DNA from: Winogradskyella forsetii
GTDB taxonomy: Bacteria > Bacteroidota > Bacteroidia > Flavobacteriales > Flavobacteriaceae
Direction: 5' to 3'
Assembly: GCF_013394595.1 (NCBI RefSeq)
Contig: NZ_CP053348.1
Location: 3,692,501 to 3,756,500 of the forward strand
DNA: 64,000 nucleotides
Part shown: one piece after another, positions 36,301-44,849 of the stretch
Layout: each line of letters starts with the position of its first letter
How positions within the stretch are numbered: the first letter of the stretch is position 1
Notes under the pieces: model-generated
The model's input: only the letters and a program-made list of their open reading frames with translations
What the model was told of the DNA's origin: nothing
Database searches by the model: none
Made by a program: the position numbers and the translations under genes

Positions 36301-39300
36301 GTCTGGTTGAAATCGTCCGTGTTGATATAGGCCAACGGATTGCCGATTGGGTTCATCGCCAGTGCCGCATTGGCCTCGCTTTCATAATAGCTAAGTTCAT
36401 ATTGCACGGGGTCCTGGCCGTTCAGGATTTCTTCCGCTTTGTCCGTTAGATCGAAAGTGGCATAACCATCGGCCGAGATATCGTCACAGACCTCCAATGG
36501 GGTCGGCGCCATTAGCTGCGGTGTCGGCTCCACTATCAGCTCCAATACTACTATGGTGGCGCAATCCGTGGCTATGGTAGCGCTCTCTACCCTGACATAA
36601 AGGGTCTGTGCATCTTGTACGATGTTGTTATAGCTCGCCGTGGTATCTATGGCGTCCACGCCATTGTTCGCATTGGTCTGTGTTTCGTGGTAGGTTACCG
36701 TGAGCCCAGAGGCCCCTCCGGTAATCCCGTTCGCCGTACTGGCAAGGTCGAACATCCCAAAGCCGTCGTTGTCCGGGTCGCAGTACCTCAAGGGTGCCGG
36801 TGCAAATGCCACTGGTGCCTGCTCCACGACCAGCTCTAGGGTCGTGGTAGCGGAACAGCCCGTGTTAACGTCCTCGACATAAACAATGATGACCTGGCCA
36901 TTGCTCGTATTGGTGTACAATGTTGGTAACGGATCTGCTCCCGATTGCAGATCTGCCATGGATTCGTAATAGTTTACCGAATAGTTCGGGTTGTTGCCCG
37001 TGACCTCCGTGTTCTTCAGGCTAAGGTCCATCCCGGTGATGCCGTCAGGTGTGCCGTCGTCACAGACCTCCAAGGCTGTCGGTGCCGTTATCGCTGGCAA
37101 GGGGTTCACTATGAGTTCGAAGGTCGTTGTTGAAATACAGTTGGTGTTCGTGTTGGTCAGAACGGCTACTACGGTCTGTGGATTGCTAATGTTCGTATAA
37201 GGTGTCGTTATCTCGTTTGTTCCCGCGCCTGCATCTGCTTCGTTGGCATAATAACTGACCGCTACATTGACTTGGCCGTTCAATATCTCTGCTGTCTTTG
37301 TACTGAGATCAAAGTCTTCTTCTTCGTCCCCTGATAGATTGTCGTCACATAACTCATATGCTGTTACCGTTGTAACCAATGGTTTTGGGTTAACGATGAG
37401 CTGTAATGCCGTTGTCGCATAACAGCCCGTGGCACCGTTTTCAATACGTACATAAACCTCTTGGGATCCTGGGGCTGTATTTGTATATGTGGTCGGCAAT
37501 GGGCCATCCCCCGATTCTGCATCTGCCGGATCGGCATAATAACTGACCGTCATGCCGCTTTGCGAACCTATGACTTCTGCATCTTTTAGACTAAGGTTAA
37601 ACTCGGCAACTCCGTCTGCGTTATCGTCGCAGACTTCCAGTGCCGTTGTAACGTTTGCTATTGGGTTTGCCACAACTTCCAGCTCGAGTGTATTTACGCT
37701 GTAACAGTTTGTGGCGCTATTTTCCAAACGTACAAATATTGTCTGGTTGGTCATGGTTGTATTTACGTAACCATCAAATATTTCCGCATCATCTGTCTCT
37801 GCACCTACTAAGCTTTCGTGATAAGAAACCTCTATGCCTGTTTGCCCATTCAGCAGCTCTGCCTCCCTTGTGCTCAAAGGAAAGGCCACAAAACCGTCCA
37901 TGTCATCATCGCAGACCTGTAAGGCCGGTACGCCGACCAGTGCTGGTAGGGCATTGATGATCAAATCGAAACTCGTGGTCGAGTAACAGCTTGGATAGGC
38001 TGGGTCTTCTACCCGTACATAGATAGTCTCTTGGTTGGGCGTGGCGTTCTGGTAACTTGTAGGCAGGTCTCCTACTCCATTTTCAGCATCATCTAGTGTA
38101 TTGTGGAACGTTACAGAGAAAGTCGCTGGATCTTGGCCGCCCAAAATAACCGCTTCTTGGCTGCCAAGGTCAAAGGTCTCTATACCGTCGTTGCCCGTAG
38201 CGTCGCATGCCAGCATATCTAGAGGCGTGTTGGCTATCGCCCTAGCGTTCACCACCAGGTCGAAAACAGGGTCCGGCGAGGCATTGTAACAGCTTGCATC
38301 GCTCGCGCTCTCTATCCTTACGTATATCGGCTGCGGGTTCATTGTATTGGTGTATGACAATGGCAACGCATTGTCGCCAGTATCGGCATCGTCGAAACTT
38401 AAGTGATAGGTAAGATTAAAATTCGTTGGAGAAAGCGAACCCAAAATTGTTAATGACTGACTGCTGAGATCGAATTCAGCAACCCCATCGTTGTTCTCGT
38501 CATCACATAATTCTAAGTCTAAGACTGTATTAATTGTAGGTTGATCTAATGTAGCGATACTAAAACTTGTAGTACTATAGCATTCTTGTGAGTTATCGGC
38601 AATACGAGCCCAAATAGTTTGTGGATTTGACACATTTGTATAAGTATTCGGTAATGGACTTAAATTATCAATAGCATCCTGTTCCGAAAAATGATAAGAT
38701 ATCACAAAATCCGCAGTATTTTGACTTCCCAAAACTTCATCATCATTACTTGAAAGATCAAACTCAGCAAAATCATCAGCATCACAAAATTCAATATTTG
38801 GTGCAGGATTAGCTATTGGATTAGGTATAAACTGTACTTGAATAGAATCTGAAGTGGTACAATCAGCTGCAAAAACGACATCAACAAAGTATAAACCCGG
38901 CTGATCAATTTCTAGTGTAGAATCTGTTTCTCCAATTATTTCCACTCTATCATCTGGTGCATTGACATCAGCAGCATAAAACCATGTATGTGTTGCCGTT
39001 GGGGCTTCCGTATCTAAAGTTACAAAATCTCCATTACATTCTGCTGTTCCGGCTTCAATTGTGATATCATCTCCCAATTCGCCTCCTAAAACAAAACTAC
39101 CCGCTTCTAAAAAAATAGCTGAATCCCATATTGAATCACCTTCATCAGCAACAACTAATTTTATTTCGTAAACAACATTAGGTGTTACTGCAGCGGAAGC
39201 TGTTAGAACTACTGTTCGACCTCCATAATTAGTGTCTCCTATATTATAACCCTCAAAATAAGTAGGGTTATCAGTACAGTTTCCAGAATTATTAATATTT

Positions 39301-40541
39301 GTGACGCTCACCGGTGTTCCGTCAGGTAGAACAGCTAAATTGGTATAAGCTGTTGTACCTACCTCCCGCAATAAAAAAGCAAAACTATCCGCGAAGTTGC
39401 ATTCTGTATTACCATCATATTCTTCTGACGCCATTAAATATCTAAACTCAATAACACTAGCTGTTGGTACAAAATTAAATTTTACAAATGTAGCATCATT
39501 CAAATCCGTCTGACCTAGAGCAGTGCCTAAATCATCATCTCCAGCTTGCCCATTGTTATTAGAAACTAGAGTGTTGTCAATTAAATTCCCAGCTTCTGAA
39601 GCCACACCAGTAGTTAAAATAATACCTTCCTCAAAAGGGAAACCAACTGCTCCACCTTTAGTAAAATACCCATAACTTTTGGTTCCAAGTTGATTTGGAT
39701 TACCATTAACCTGAACCGAAAAATTATCCACGCCAGAACACCCACCCGAAACTAAGACATTTTCAACCAGTTCTTCAAGACTAAAAGAAGATTCAGGAAA
39801 AGCAGGATTATTTACTGACACAATAGACTCCAATACATTTACAAATATTATTACAGTGTCTTCACAGCCAACAGGGTTATTGTCTTGAACCGTCAACCTA
39901 ACAATATAATTCCCAGATGTATTATATGTACTAGAAACATTTTGGCCTGTACCACTACTTCCATTTCCGAAATCCCAACTATATGTCGCATCGGTTCCGT
40001 CAACGGAAAAGGAAGCACCTCCTGTAAACTCCACAGTTTCCCCAGGTAATATTTCAATAACGTTAGGCGAAGTTTCTGCCGGATTAGTACTATCAATAGA
40101 AGCTGTAATATTTTGGCATTGGACAGCACAAATAATATCCGCTTCCCAGCCAGCAACATTGCTGGACCCACTACTGTTAAATTCAAAAGTTAAACACCCA
40201 GAGGTATTACTAGCAGTAGCAGAAACTAGACCAGGAGATAAAACACTAGTATAGGTTCCAATGACATCAGCTGTTACATCATCACCATCATAAACAGTTA
40301 ATACATCTAAATTAAGTTGCGTGTTGAATTCAGTGAAATCAACCAAAATGAATTCATCGTCATTTTGAGGACAAATAGTGGTAACCAAATTTTCATTATC
40401 TGAATAATTACCAAATTGTCCTCCTGAATCGTAAAATTTATCGGGAGCACAGCGGATAAAAGAACCATTTTCCATCAATATGTCTTGAGAAAAACCGAGA
40501 CATGACCCGAATAAGGCTAAAATATATAGGAGCTTTTTCAT
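33351..40541 (-). CDS. Giant T9SS-exported adhesin with 16 tandem domains and a type B sorting signal
   Basis: 2396 residues from ATG 40541 (MKKLLYILALFGSCLGFSQ, a signal peptide; the frame to 40559 adds six residues). Order: a CUB-like domain (about 25-135), a PKD-like domain (about 140-235), a choice-of-anchor-L domain (about 245-500) with an Ig-like tail, then 16 tandem domains of about 98 residues from about 580 to 2145. Each has an x-CDxxx-DG-xxFDL start and a later YxNxxxxQxIxVRxE block. A PKD-like part and a gliding-motility-associated C-terminal type B sorting domain (YFTPNGDGQNETWNIE; GYWFTVEY) end it. Predicted role: surface adhesion or gliding, like SprB. Composition changes sharply within the gene (see findings). 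Confidence 0.92.
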   Translation of the reverse strand: MKKLLYILALFGSCLGFSQDILMENGSFIRCAPDKFYDSGGQFGNYSDNENLVTTICPQNDDEFILVDFTEFNTQLNLDVLTVYDGDDVTADVIGTYTSVLSPGLVSATASNTSGCLTFEFNSSGSSNVAGWEADIICAVQCQNITASIDSTNPAETSPNVIEILPGETVEFTGGASFSVDGTDATYSWDFGNGSSGTGQNVSSTYNTSGNYIVRLTVQDNNPVGCEDTVIIFVNVLESIVSVNNPAFPESSFSLEELVENVLVSGGCSGVDNFSVQVNGNPNQLGTKSYGYFTKGGAVGFPFEEGIILTTGVASEAGNLIDNTLVSNNNGQAGDDDLGTALGQTDLNDATFVKFNFVPTASVIEFRYLMASEEYDGNTECNFADSFAFLLREVGTTAYTNLAVLPDGTPVSVTNINNSGNCTDNPTYFEGYNIGDTNYGGRTVVLTASAAVTPNVVYEIKLVVADEGDSIWDSAIFLEAGSFVLGGELGDDITIEAGTAECNGDFVTLDTEAPTATHTWFYAADVNAPDDRVEIIGETDSTLEIDQPGLYFVDVVFAADCTTSDSIQVQFIPNPIANPAPNIEFCDADDFAEFDLSSNDDEVLGSQNTADFVISYHFSEQDAIDNLSPLPNTYTNVSNPQTIWARIADNSQECYSTTSFSIATLDQPTINTVLDLELCDDENNDGVAEFDLSSQSLTILGSLSPTNFNLTYHLSFDDADTGDNALPLSYTNTMNPQPIYVRIESASDASCYNASPDPVFDLVVNARAIANTPLDMLACDATGNDGIETFDLGSQEAVILGGQDPATFSVTFHNTLDDAENGVGDLPTSYQNATPNQETIYVRVEDPAYPSCYSTTSFDLIINALPALVGVPALQVCDDDMDGFVAFPLSTREAELLNGQTGIEVSYHESLVGAETDDAEIFDGYVNTTMTNQTIFVRLENSATNCYSVNTLELEVVANPIANVTTALEVCDDNADGVAEFNLSLKDAEVIGSQSGMTVSYYADPADAESGDGPLPTTYTNTAPGSQEVYVRIENGATGCYATTALQLIVNPKPLVTTVTAYELCDDNLSGDEEEDFDLSTKTAEILNGQVNVAVSYYANEADAGAGTNEITTPYTNISNPQTVVAVLTNTNTNCISTTTFELIVNPLPAITAPTALEVCDDGTPDGITGMDLSLKNTEVTGNNPNYSVNYYESMADLQSGADPLPTLYTNTSNGQVIIVYVEDVNTGCSATTTLELVVEQAPVAFAPAPLRYCDPDNDGFGMFDLASTANGITGGASGLTVTYHETQTNANNGVDAIDTTASYNNIVQDAQTLYVRVESATIATDCATIVVLELIVEPTPQLMAPTPLEVCDDISADGYATFDLTDKAEEILNGQDPVQYELSYYESEANAALAMNPIGNPLAYINTDDFNQTIWVRVEDNTTVEGCYKLTSLELIVNALPVLVTPAPLELCDTVTLDDGQEAFTLEDANADILNGQTGITLTYYETQLDADNATDPIESPYTNTSNSQTIFVRAQNDITGCYSTVTVTLRVNPIPSPEQSPDPIEVCDDDNDGFAEFDLEIRTVEITNGESDVVITYHETQSDAEQGENAITGLYTNIVANNQMIYVRSQSTLTGCYNLTLNTLELIVHPAPEVPTSLEPYTICDSDNDGSAQFDLTTMDEEVLNGQDPTAVELTYHVSAANAETGSNPIINVGNYTNNGNPQTIYVRLYDPITTCFDTGMFELIVALPPEAVQPTQLNECDDLGEVPGDEITEFDLTVKDTEITGGNASWSVAYYETNADAQAQENAIADPTQYTNMEINGLAANPQTLYVVVTDTDTGCVDFTTLTIRVLPNPTPTASDLLPNIERCDEENTGDGEEEFDLTENEDLIRNGENGVTITYHETEDAANAGTDAIPDPTQYTNTGTPTQEIYVRMTKDATGCYALVDFTIEVNPLPEVVAVTDFIQCELFTDGTDTFDLGTKDAEVLNGQDEAQFTVSYHDNLTDAEEGMNGLVSPYTNTANPQQIFVTITNNGTGCSISTQSFNIEVQEAAQANPDMDPILFELCDDEMETDGNPVNDSTQFDLTNMDTEVLDGQDPLNYIVTYYATQEDADDKVNPLPTLYENITNPQVIYARVDNDTPDAVTDADTSICYALAALTLQVNPLPEFDLDESYTLCVNTDGSEILDPLVIDTGLSATDYGFVWRYEGVEITGETGPSIMPTQGGSYSVLVTDISTSTATNCTNEDTTEVMESEPPSITVNVLTQNFAESHVLEVVPGDEIGDYEYSLDNGPWQDGTLFTDVSPGQHHITARDRNGCGTATEPAFIIDYPLYFTPNGDGQNETWNIESIGSSAKIYIFDRYGKLLKQISPDGTGWNGTYNGVAMPTSGYWFTVEYDEPLTGERKEFRAHFTLKR
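33600..38400. repeat. Tandem-domain region of the adhesin, GC-rich
   Basis: Fourteen or more of the 16 repeat domains lie here. Hand counts of single 60-base lines give 36 G+C at 34141-34200 and 31 at 37381-37440, against 18 at 38641-38700 and 15 at 39241-39300. The repeats diverge in sequence but keep the CD...DG...FDL start. Confidence 0.75.
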
Positions 40542-40705
40542 AGTTAGGTATACAAACAAACAATCATTATATCGAAAAAAACTTCAACTAAAGTGATTAT
40601 GATTGCTTTTATTGAGCACGAAATTTAATAAAATTATATTAATTCAATTCAGATAATAGACATAAAACATCATCTAATGGATGAACGTTTCAAATTGATA
40701 TTTCA

Positions 40706-40713
40706 TACTTTTG
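40706..40713 (+). promoter_or_regulatory. Putative -7 box upstream of the NifU-like gene
   Basis: TACTTTTG fits TAnnTTTG and lies only 11 bases before the ATG at 40725, so transcription would start very near the start codon. It lies within the upstream frame extension, supporting the shorter start. Confidence 0.45.
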
Positions 40714-40724
40714 CAAATAAAAAG

Positions 40725-41627
40725 ATGACACAGACCAAAATCTCCATAGTTCCAACTTCGAACGAAACTATTATCAAGTTCGAAGCTGATCGATTTTTGA
40801 CTAATCATAATAGTTTTGAATTCAACAATATAGACGATGCAAAACACTCTCCCCTTGCACAACAATTGTTCTATTTACCATTTGTAAAAAAAGTATATAT
40901 CGCTTCAAATTTTATTGCCATCGAACGTTACAATATCGTGAAATGGGAAGATGTGCAAAATGAAGTGGCAACGCAGATTGAAGAATATTTGTCCAATGGT
41001 GGTGTTGTAGTTACAGAAGAAGCTATAAAACCCAAAGCTGCGGTAACAATTTATGCGGAGAGCACTCCTAATCCTGGTGTCTTAAAATTTGTATGCAACA
41101 AAGTATTGGTTCCCAACATGTATGAATTTACGTCTATTGAAGAAGCTAAACCATCTCCATTGGCTACTGCTCTTTTTCAGTTTCCATTTGTAAAAAACGT
41201 GTTTATGGAAAAGAATTTCATTTCCATAACAAAGTTTGATATTGTTGAATGGGAAGACATCACACTTCAGCTTAGGGAATTCTTAAAATCTTATGTTGAA
41301 GAAGGCAAAACCATATTAAATGATGATGCGCCAAAACAACTCAACAAAACGGAAGCAGCGATTGAGCAAAAATTTGAAGCTTTGGATGATACTTCAAAAA
41401 ACATAATTAATATTCTAGAAGAATATATAAAACCTGCTGTTGAAAGTGATGGTGGAAATATAGAATTTAAGTCCTACGATGCTACAACTAAGCAAGTAGA
41501 AGTCTTATTACAAGGGGCTTGTAGTGGCTGTCCTTCCTCTACTTTTACTTTAAAAAATGGTATAGAAAATATGTTGAAGGACATGTTAAATGATAATACT
41601 ATTACTGTTAATGCCATAAATGGTTAG
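40725..41627 (+). CDS. NifU-like iron-sulfur scaffold with two Nfu-N domains
   Basis: 300 residues from ATG 40725 (MTQTKISIVPTSNETIIKFE). Two copies of an Nfu-N-like domain occur at about 4-90 and 105-195, sharing the FEF/YEF...SPLA...LFxxPFVKxV...NFIxIxxxxIVxWED pattern. The NifU C-terminal domain (about 225-300) has the cluster-binding motif GACSGCPSSTF (CxxC). It holds or transfers Fe-S clusters in the cytoplasm. A doubled N-terminal domain is known in flavobacterial proteins of this group. Next to dodecin. Confidence 0.9.
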   Translation: MTQTKISIVPTSNETIIKFEADRFLTNHNSFEFNNIDDAKHSPLAQQLFYLPFVKKVYIASNFIAIERYNIVKWEDVQNEVATQIEEYLSNGGVVVTEEAIKPKAAVTIYAESTPNPGVLKFVCNKVLVPNMYEFTSIEEAKPSPLATALFQFPFVKNVFMEKNFISITKFDIVEWEDITLQLREFLKSYVEEGKTILNDDAPKQLNKTEAAIEQKFEALDDTSKNIINILEEYIKPAVESDGGNIEFKSYDATTKQVEVLLQGACSGCPSSTFTLKNGIENMLKDMLNDNTITVNAING

Positions 41628-41704
41628 AAATTTATTAATTTTAAAGTGACCTATAAGAATTATAGGCCTCTTATTTAATAATAATCTTTAAAACCTAAAA
41701 AATT

Positions 41705-41905
41705 ATGGCAGTATTAAAAGTAGTAGAAATTTTATCCAATTCTGATAAAAGTTGGGAGGACGCCACAAAGAAAGCCGTCAAAGAAGCCTCGAAAACGGTA
41801 AAAAACATTAAATCTGTTTATGTAAAAGAGCAAAGCGCCATTGTAAATGGAGGCAATGTAACAGAATTTAGAGTTAATTTAAAAATGACTTTTGAAGTTA
41901 AATAG
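41705..41905 (+). CDS. Dodecin family flavin-binding protein
   Basis: 66 residues. MAVLKVVEILSNSDKSWEDA contains the conserved Trp that stacks on the flavin, and KKAVKEASKTVKNIKSVYVK continues the single helix and beta-hairpin fold. Dodecins form dodecamers that store FMN/FAD or lumichrome. Length is typical. A terminator follows. Confidence 0.92.
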   Translation: MAVLKVVEILSNSDKSWEDATKKAVKEASKTVKNIKSVYVKEQSAIVNGGNVTEFRVNLKMTFEVK

Positions 41906-41928
41906 CATAAACTTATAATTTAACATAT

Positions 41929-41958
41929 AACTCGGTTTCATGTTTAGCCGAGTTTTTT
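41929..41958 (+). terminator. Intrinsic terminator after dodecin
   Basis: Stem AACTCGG / CCGAGTT with a loop of about 12 bases, followed by TTTT. It separates dodecin from mscS. Confidence 0.8.
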
Positions 41959-41988
41959 CTTTAAACCTTAAAAATTAATTAAACCAGC

Positions 41989-42828
41989 ATGGAAACGCAA
42001 AAATGGATAGATCAAGGTTATAACCTTATTGTTGAATATACGCCAAAAATAATCGCTGCAATTCTTATTTGGATTATTGGAAGTTGGCTCATCGGAGTCC
42101 TTGTTAGAATTGTTAAGAAAACAATGAACAAAGCAGAATATGAAGAAAGTTTAAAAAAATTCTTGTTAAACTTAATAAAATGGTCTCTAAAGATAATTTT
42201 GTTTATTGTTGTTTTAGGTACTGTAGGTATTGAAACTACAACCTTTGCTGCCGTTATTGCTGCTGCAGGGTTAGCAATAGGGTTAGCATTACAAGGATCA
42301 TTAGCAAATTTCGCTGGTGGTGTATTAATATTGTTGTTAAAGCCTTTTAGGGTAGGTGATTGGATTTCTGCCCAAGGTGTAGATGGAAGCGTAAAAGAAA
42401 TTTCCATATTCAATACCAGATTAATTACATTCGGAAATCAGGAAGCTGTAATACCAAACGGTAAATTGTCCAATGATAATATTATCAACTATTCCTCATT
42501 AGGAATTAGGCGTGAAAACTTAACTTTCGGAATTGGCTACGATGACAATATTAAAGAGGCCAAAGATATTTTACTTGGTCTGGTAAACGAACAAGAAACC
42601 GTTTTACAGGAAGAAGATAAAGTGCCGATGATTTTTGTTGGAGAACTTGGCGATAGCTCGGTAAATTTGTCATTAAGATATTGGGCTAAAAATGAAGATT
42701 TCTGGGCCATACGATGGCATGTGCTTGAAGAAGGAAAAGCAAGGCTAGAAGCTGCTGGCATTTCTATTCCATATCCACAAAGAGATATTCACCACCACAA
42801 TTTAGATGAATTTAAAGTTTCGAAATAA
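41989..42828 (+). CDS. Small-conductance mechanosensitive channel (MscS family)
   Basis: 279 residues. Three N-terminal helices (about 17-39, 60-82 and 85-112). The pore-lining TM3 is in AAGLAIGLALQGSLANFAGG, with the Ala/Gly packing pattern. The beta domain starts GVLILLLKPFRVGDWISAQG and includes IFNTRLITFGNQEAVIPNGK. The C-terminal vestibule ends AGISIPYPQRDIHHHN. It opens under membrane tension to release solutes. Convergent with tsaB, with 2 bases between stops. Confidence 0.93.
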   Translation: METQKWIDQGYNLIVEYTPKIIAAILIWIIGSWLIGVLVRIVKKTMNKAEYEESLKKFLLNLIKWSLKIILFIVVLGTVGIETTTFAAVIAAAGLAIGLALQGSLANFAGGVLILLLKPFRVGDWISAQGVDGSVKEISIFNTRLITFGNQEAVIPNGKLSNDNIINYSSLGIRRENLTFGIGYDDNIKEAKDILLGLVNEQETVLQEEDKVPMIFVGELGDSSVNLSLRYWAKNEDFWAIRWHVLEEGKARLEAAGISIPYPQRDIHHHNLDEFKVSK

Positions 42829-42830
42829 AA

Positions 42831-43490
42831 TCATTTTGAAATAAAATCCTTCAAATAATAAGGTTCAAAATAAGCGACATCTTCGGTGTCGCTTTTTTTG
42901 TATTTGAATTCTGCTAAAAGAGCCATCTCATTAGCAGAAGGTAATTTTCCTTCTATAAATACTGCATTCGGATGATGAATAAGCGTTTTTGTTTTATTAA
43001 CGCCGTTTCCTACAAAATACACTTTTTTAGATTCAAGCAGCTCTGAATAGCTTTCCTCCGTTAGGATTTCGGCTTTAATTTCTCTTTGTAATTCTAAGTT
43101 TTGATTATAAACTGCCGAATACACTTCCATACGTCTGGCATCTAACATCGGAATTATAAGGCCATCTTTCTCTTTTACTTGATGCGCCAAACTTTCTAAA
43201 GTTGAGATTGCAATTAACGGTTTGTTCAATGCATAACACAATCCTTTTGCAGAAGATACTCCTATTCGTAAACCCGTGTAAGAACCTGGCCCTTTACTTA
43301 CGGCAATAGCATTAATTTCAGAAGGTGCTATTTTAGCTATTTTAAAAACCTCATCAATAAAGACATGCAAAGTTTCGGCATGGGAATAGCCAAGACTATT
43401 ATCTTCCTTTAAAACTAAAGTCTCTCCATCCTTGGACAGAGAGACCGAACAATTTGTTGTTGCTGTTTCTATATTTAGCACTAATGCCAT
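42831..43490 (-). CDS. tsaB: tRNA N6-threonylcarbamoyladenosine synthesis protein TsaB
   Basis: 219 residues. An actin-like fold protein that dimerises with TsaD for t6A modification of ANN-decoding tRNAs. VLNIETATTNCSVSLSKDGE at the start and AIAVSKGPGSYTGLRIGVSS are the family signatures; LDARRMEVYSAVY follows. Length is normal. Its 3' end contains a plus-strand terminator hairpin for the convergent mscS gene. It lies downstream of the export operon with a 52-base gap. Confidence 0.94.
   Translation of the reverse strand: MALVLNIETATTNCSVSLSKDGETLVLKEDNSLGYSHAETLHVFIDEVFKIAKIAPSEINAIAVSKGPGSYTGLRIGVSSAKGLCYALNKPLIAISTLESLAHQVKEKDGLIIPMLDARRMEVYSAVYNQNLELQREIKAEILTEESYSELLESKKVYFVGNGVNKTKTLIHHPNAVFIEGKLPSANEMALLAEFKYKKSDTEDVAYFEPYYLKDFISK
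42872..42899 (+). terminator. mscS terminator embedded in the tsaB coding sequence
   Basis: AAGCGACA / TGTCGCTT stem with a TCTTCGG loop (42872-42894), then a run of T. It lies 44 bases after the mscS stop, inside the last codons of tsaB, where it encodes part of KKSDTEDVAYF. Confidence 0.75.
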
Positions 43491-43542
43491 TTGGTAGTTT
43501 GTGGTTAAGTTGAAACTATCTACATTAAACTATCCGATTCAT

Positions 43543-44847
43543 TTAATCTTCCTGTTCTTCTGAAGTTTCTGGATTTTTATTTGTTACTTCTACCAGATCA
43601 CCAGGATTCAAGTTTTTGGAAACCATGTTATAAGGACCTGTAATAATCTTATCCTCTTTAGTTAAGCCTGAAACAATTTCAATATTAGTATCATCTTGAA
43701 TACCTGTTTCCACGACTTTCAATTTTGCTTTTCCATTGTCATTGATAAATACACATTCAAACTTCTGTTCTTCTTTTTCTAAATCGTCAACTTCATTACT
43801 TACCGTTTTGCTGTAAGGTTTTTTTGTGGAACTTGTATCGGTCTTAATCACAATGGCACTAATTGGAACTGAAATCGCATCTTTTTGTATTTTAGTAATC
43901 ACATCAACAGTTGCAGTCATTCCAGGTCTGAAAGGCGAATAGGTTTCTGGTTTTCCATCCGTTAAATCTTTATACGATTCTTCAATGATTCTAACTTTAA
44001 CTTTAAAATTAGTGACCTGATCTGCCGCTAAAGTTCCTTCTGCTGAATTTGCTATTTCCGTAACAACACCTTTAAACTCTTTCTTTAAATAAGCATCAAC
44101 CTCAACAATAGTAGAATCGCCAATGGCTACTTTTACAATGTCATTTTCATTGACATCAACTTCAACTTCCATGTTTTTTAAATTGGCCACACGCAGAATT
44201 TCCGTTCCTGCCATTTGCTGTGTTCCTACCACACGTTCCCCTAATTCAACATTCAAAAGTGAAATGGTGCCACTCATTGGTGCGTAGATGGTTGTTCTAT
44301 TTAAATTATCTTTAGCTTCGTTTACAGTTGCTGCAGCACTTTGTACATTGTAATAAGCAGAATTTTTACCTGCAATGGCGGTTTCATAAGCTGCAATAGA
44401 TTGGTCCCAAGTAGCTTTAGAAATCACACCTTTTTCAAATAGTGTTTTGTTTCTATCGTAATCCGCCTTGGCCTGTTTTAAATTGGCTTCTGCTTGTTCT
44501 AAACCAGCTCTTACATTTTGATAGGACGCTTGTGAGCGATTAACGGCCGACTGAATTAAATCTGGATTTACACGCACTAACAAGTCTCCCTTTTTAACCT
44601 CCTGTCCTTCTTTAAAAGGCAATTCCAGAATTTCACCAGAAACTTCAGAAGAAATCTTTACTTCAACTTCCGGCTGAATTTTCCCTGTTGCAGATACGGT
44701 TTGCACAATATCTCGAATAGTTACTTCTTTGACAATAACTGCTTTAAAATTTCCTTTTTTCCCAAACCATCCCATTTTTGATCCAGCGACCAAAAGAAGG
44801 AGTACAAGGACGACGATTCCTATAATGATTTTTACTGTTTTGCTCAT
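43543..44847 (-). CDS. HlyD/MacA-like periplasmic adaptor (second adaptor of the export operon)
   Basis: 434 residues. An N-terminal membrane helix (MSKTVKIIIGIVVLVLLLLV) anchors it. The beta-barrel/lipoyl parts contain VSATGKIQPEVEVKISSEVS and LPFKEGQEVKKGDLLVRVNP, with a coiled-coil hairpin at about 95-180 and a membrane-proximal domain beyond. It bridges an inner-membrane transporter to TolC. Two distinct adaptors flank the TolC gene. The C-terminus is acidic (ETSEEQED). Confidence 0.88.
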   Translation of the reverse strand: MSKTVKIIIGIVVLVLLLLVAGSKMGWFGKKGNFKAVIVKEVTIRDIVQTVSATGKIQPEVEVKISSEVSGEILELPFKEGQEVKKGDLLVRVNPDLIQSAVNRSQASYQNVRAGLEQAEANLKQAKADYDRNKTLFEKGVISKATWDQSIAAYETAIAGKNSAYYNVQSAAATVNEAKDNLNRTTIYAPMSGTISLLNVELGERVVGTQQMAGTEILRVANLKNMEVEVDVNENDIVKVAIGDSTIVEVDAYLKKEFKGVVTEIANSAEGTLAADQVTNFKVKVRIIEESYKDLTDGKPETYSPFRPGMTATVDVITKIQKDAISVPISAIVIKTDTSSTKKPYSKTVSNEVDDLEKEEQKFECVFINDNGKAKLKVVETGIQDDTNIEIVSGLTKEDKIITGPYNMVSKNLNPGDLVEVTNKNPETSEEQED

Positions 44848-44849
44848 AG

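Noticed and set aside
33369..37957. Many long plus-strand open frames opposite the adhesin repeats
   Set aside because: They mirror the G+C-rich repeats in another frame, are Arg/Val/Gly-rich without domains, and vanish where the gene turns AT-rich.
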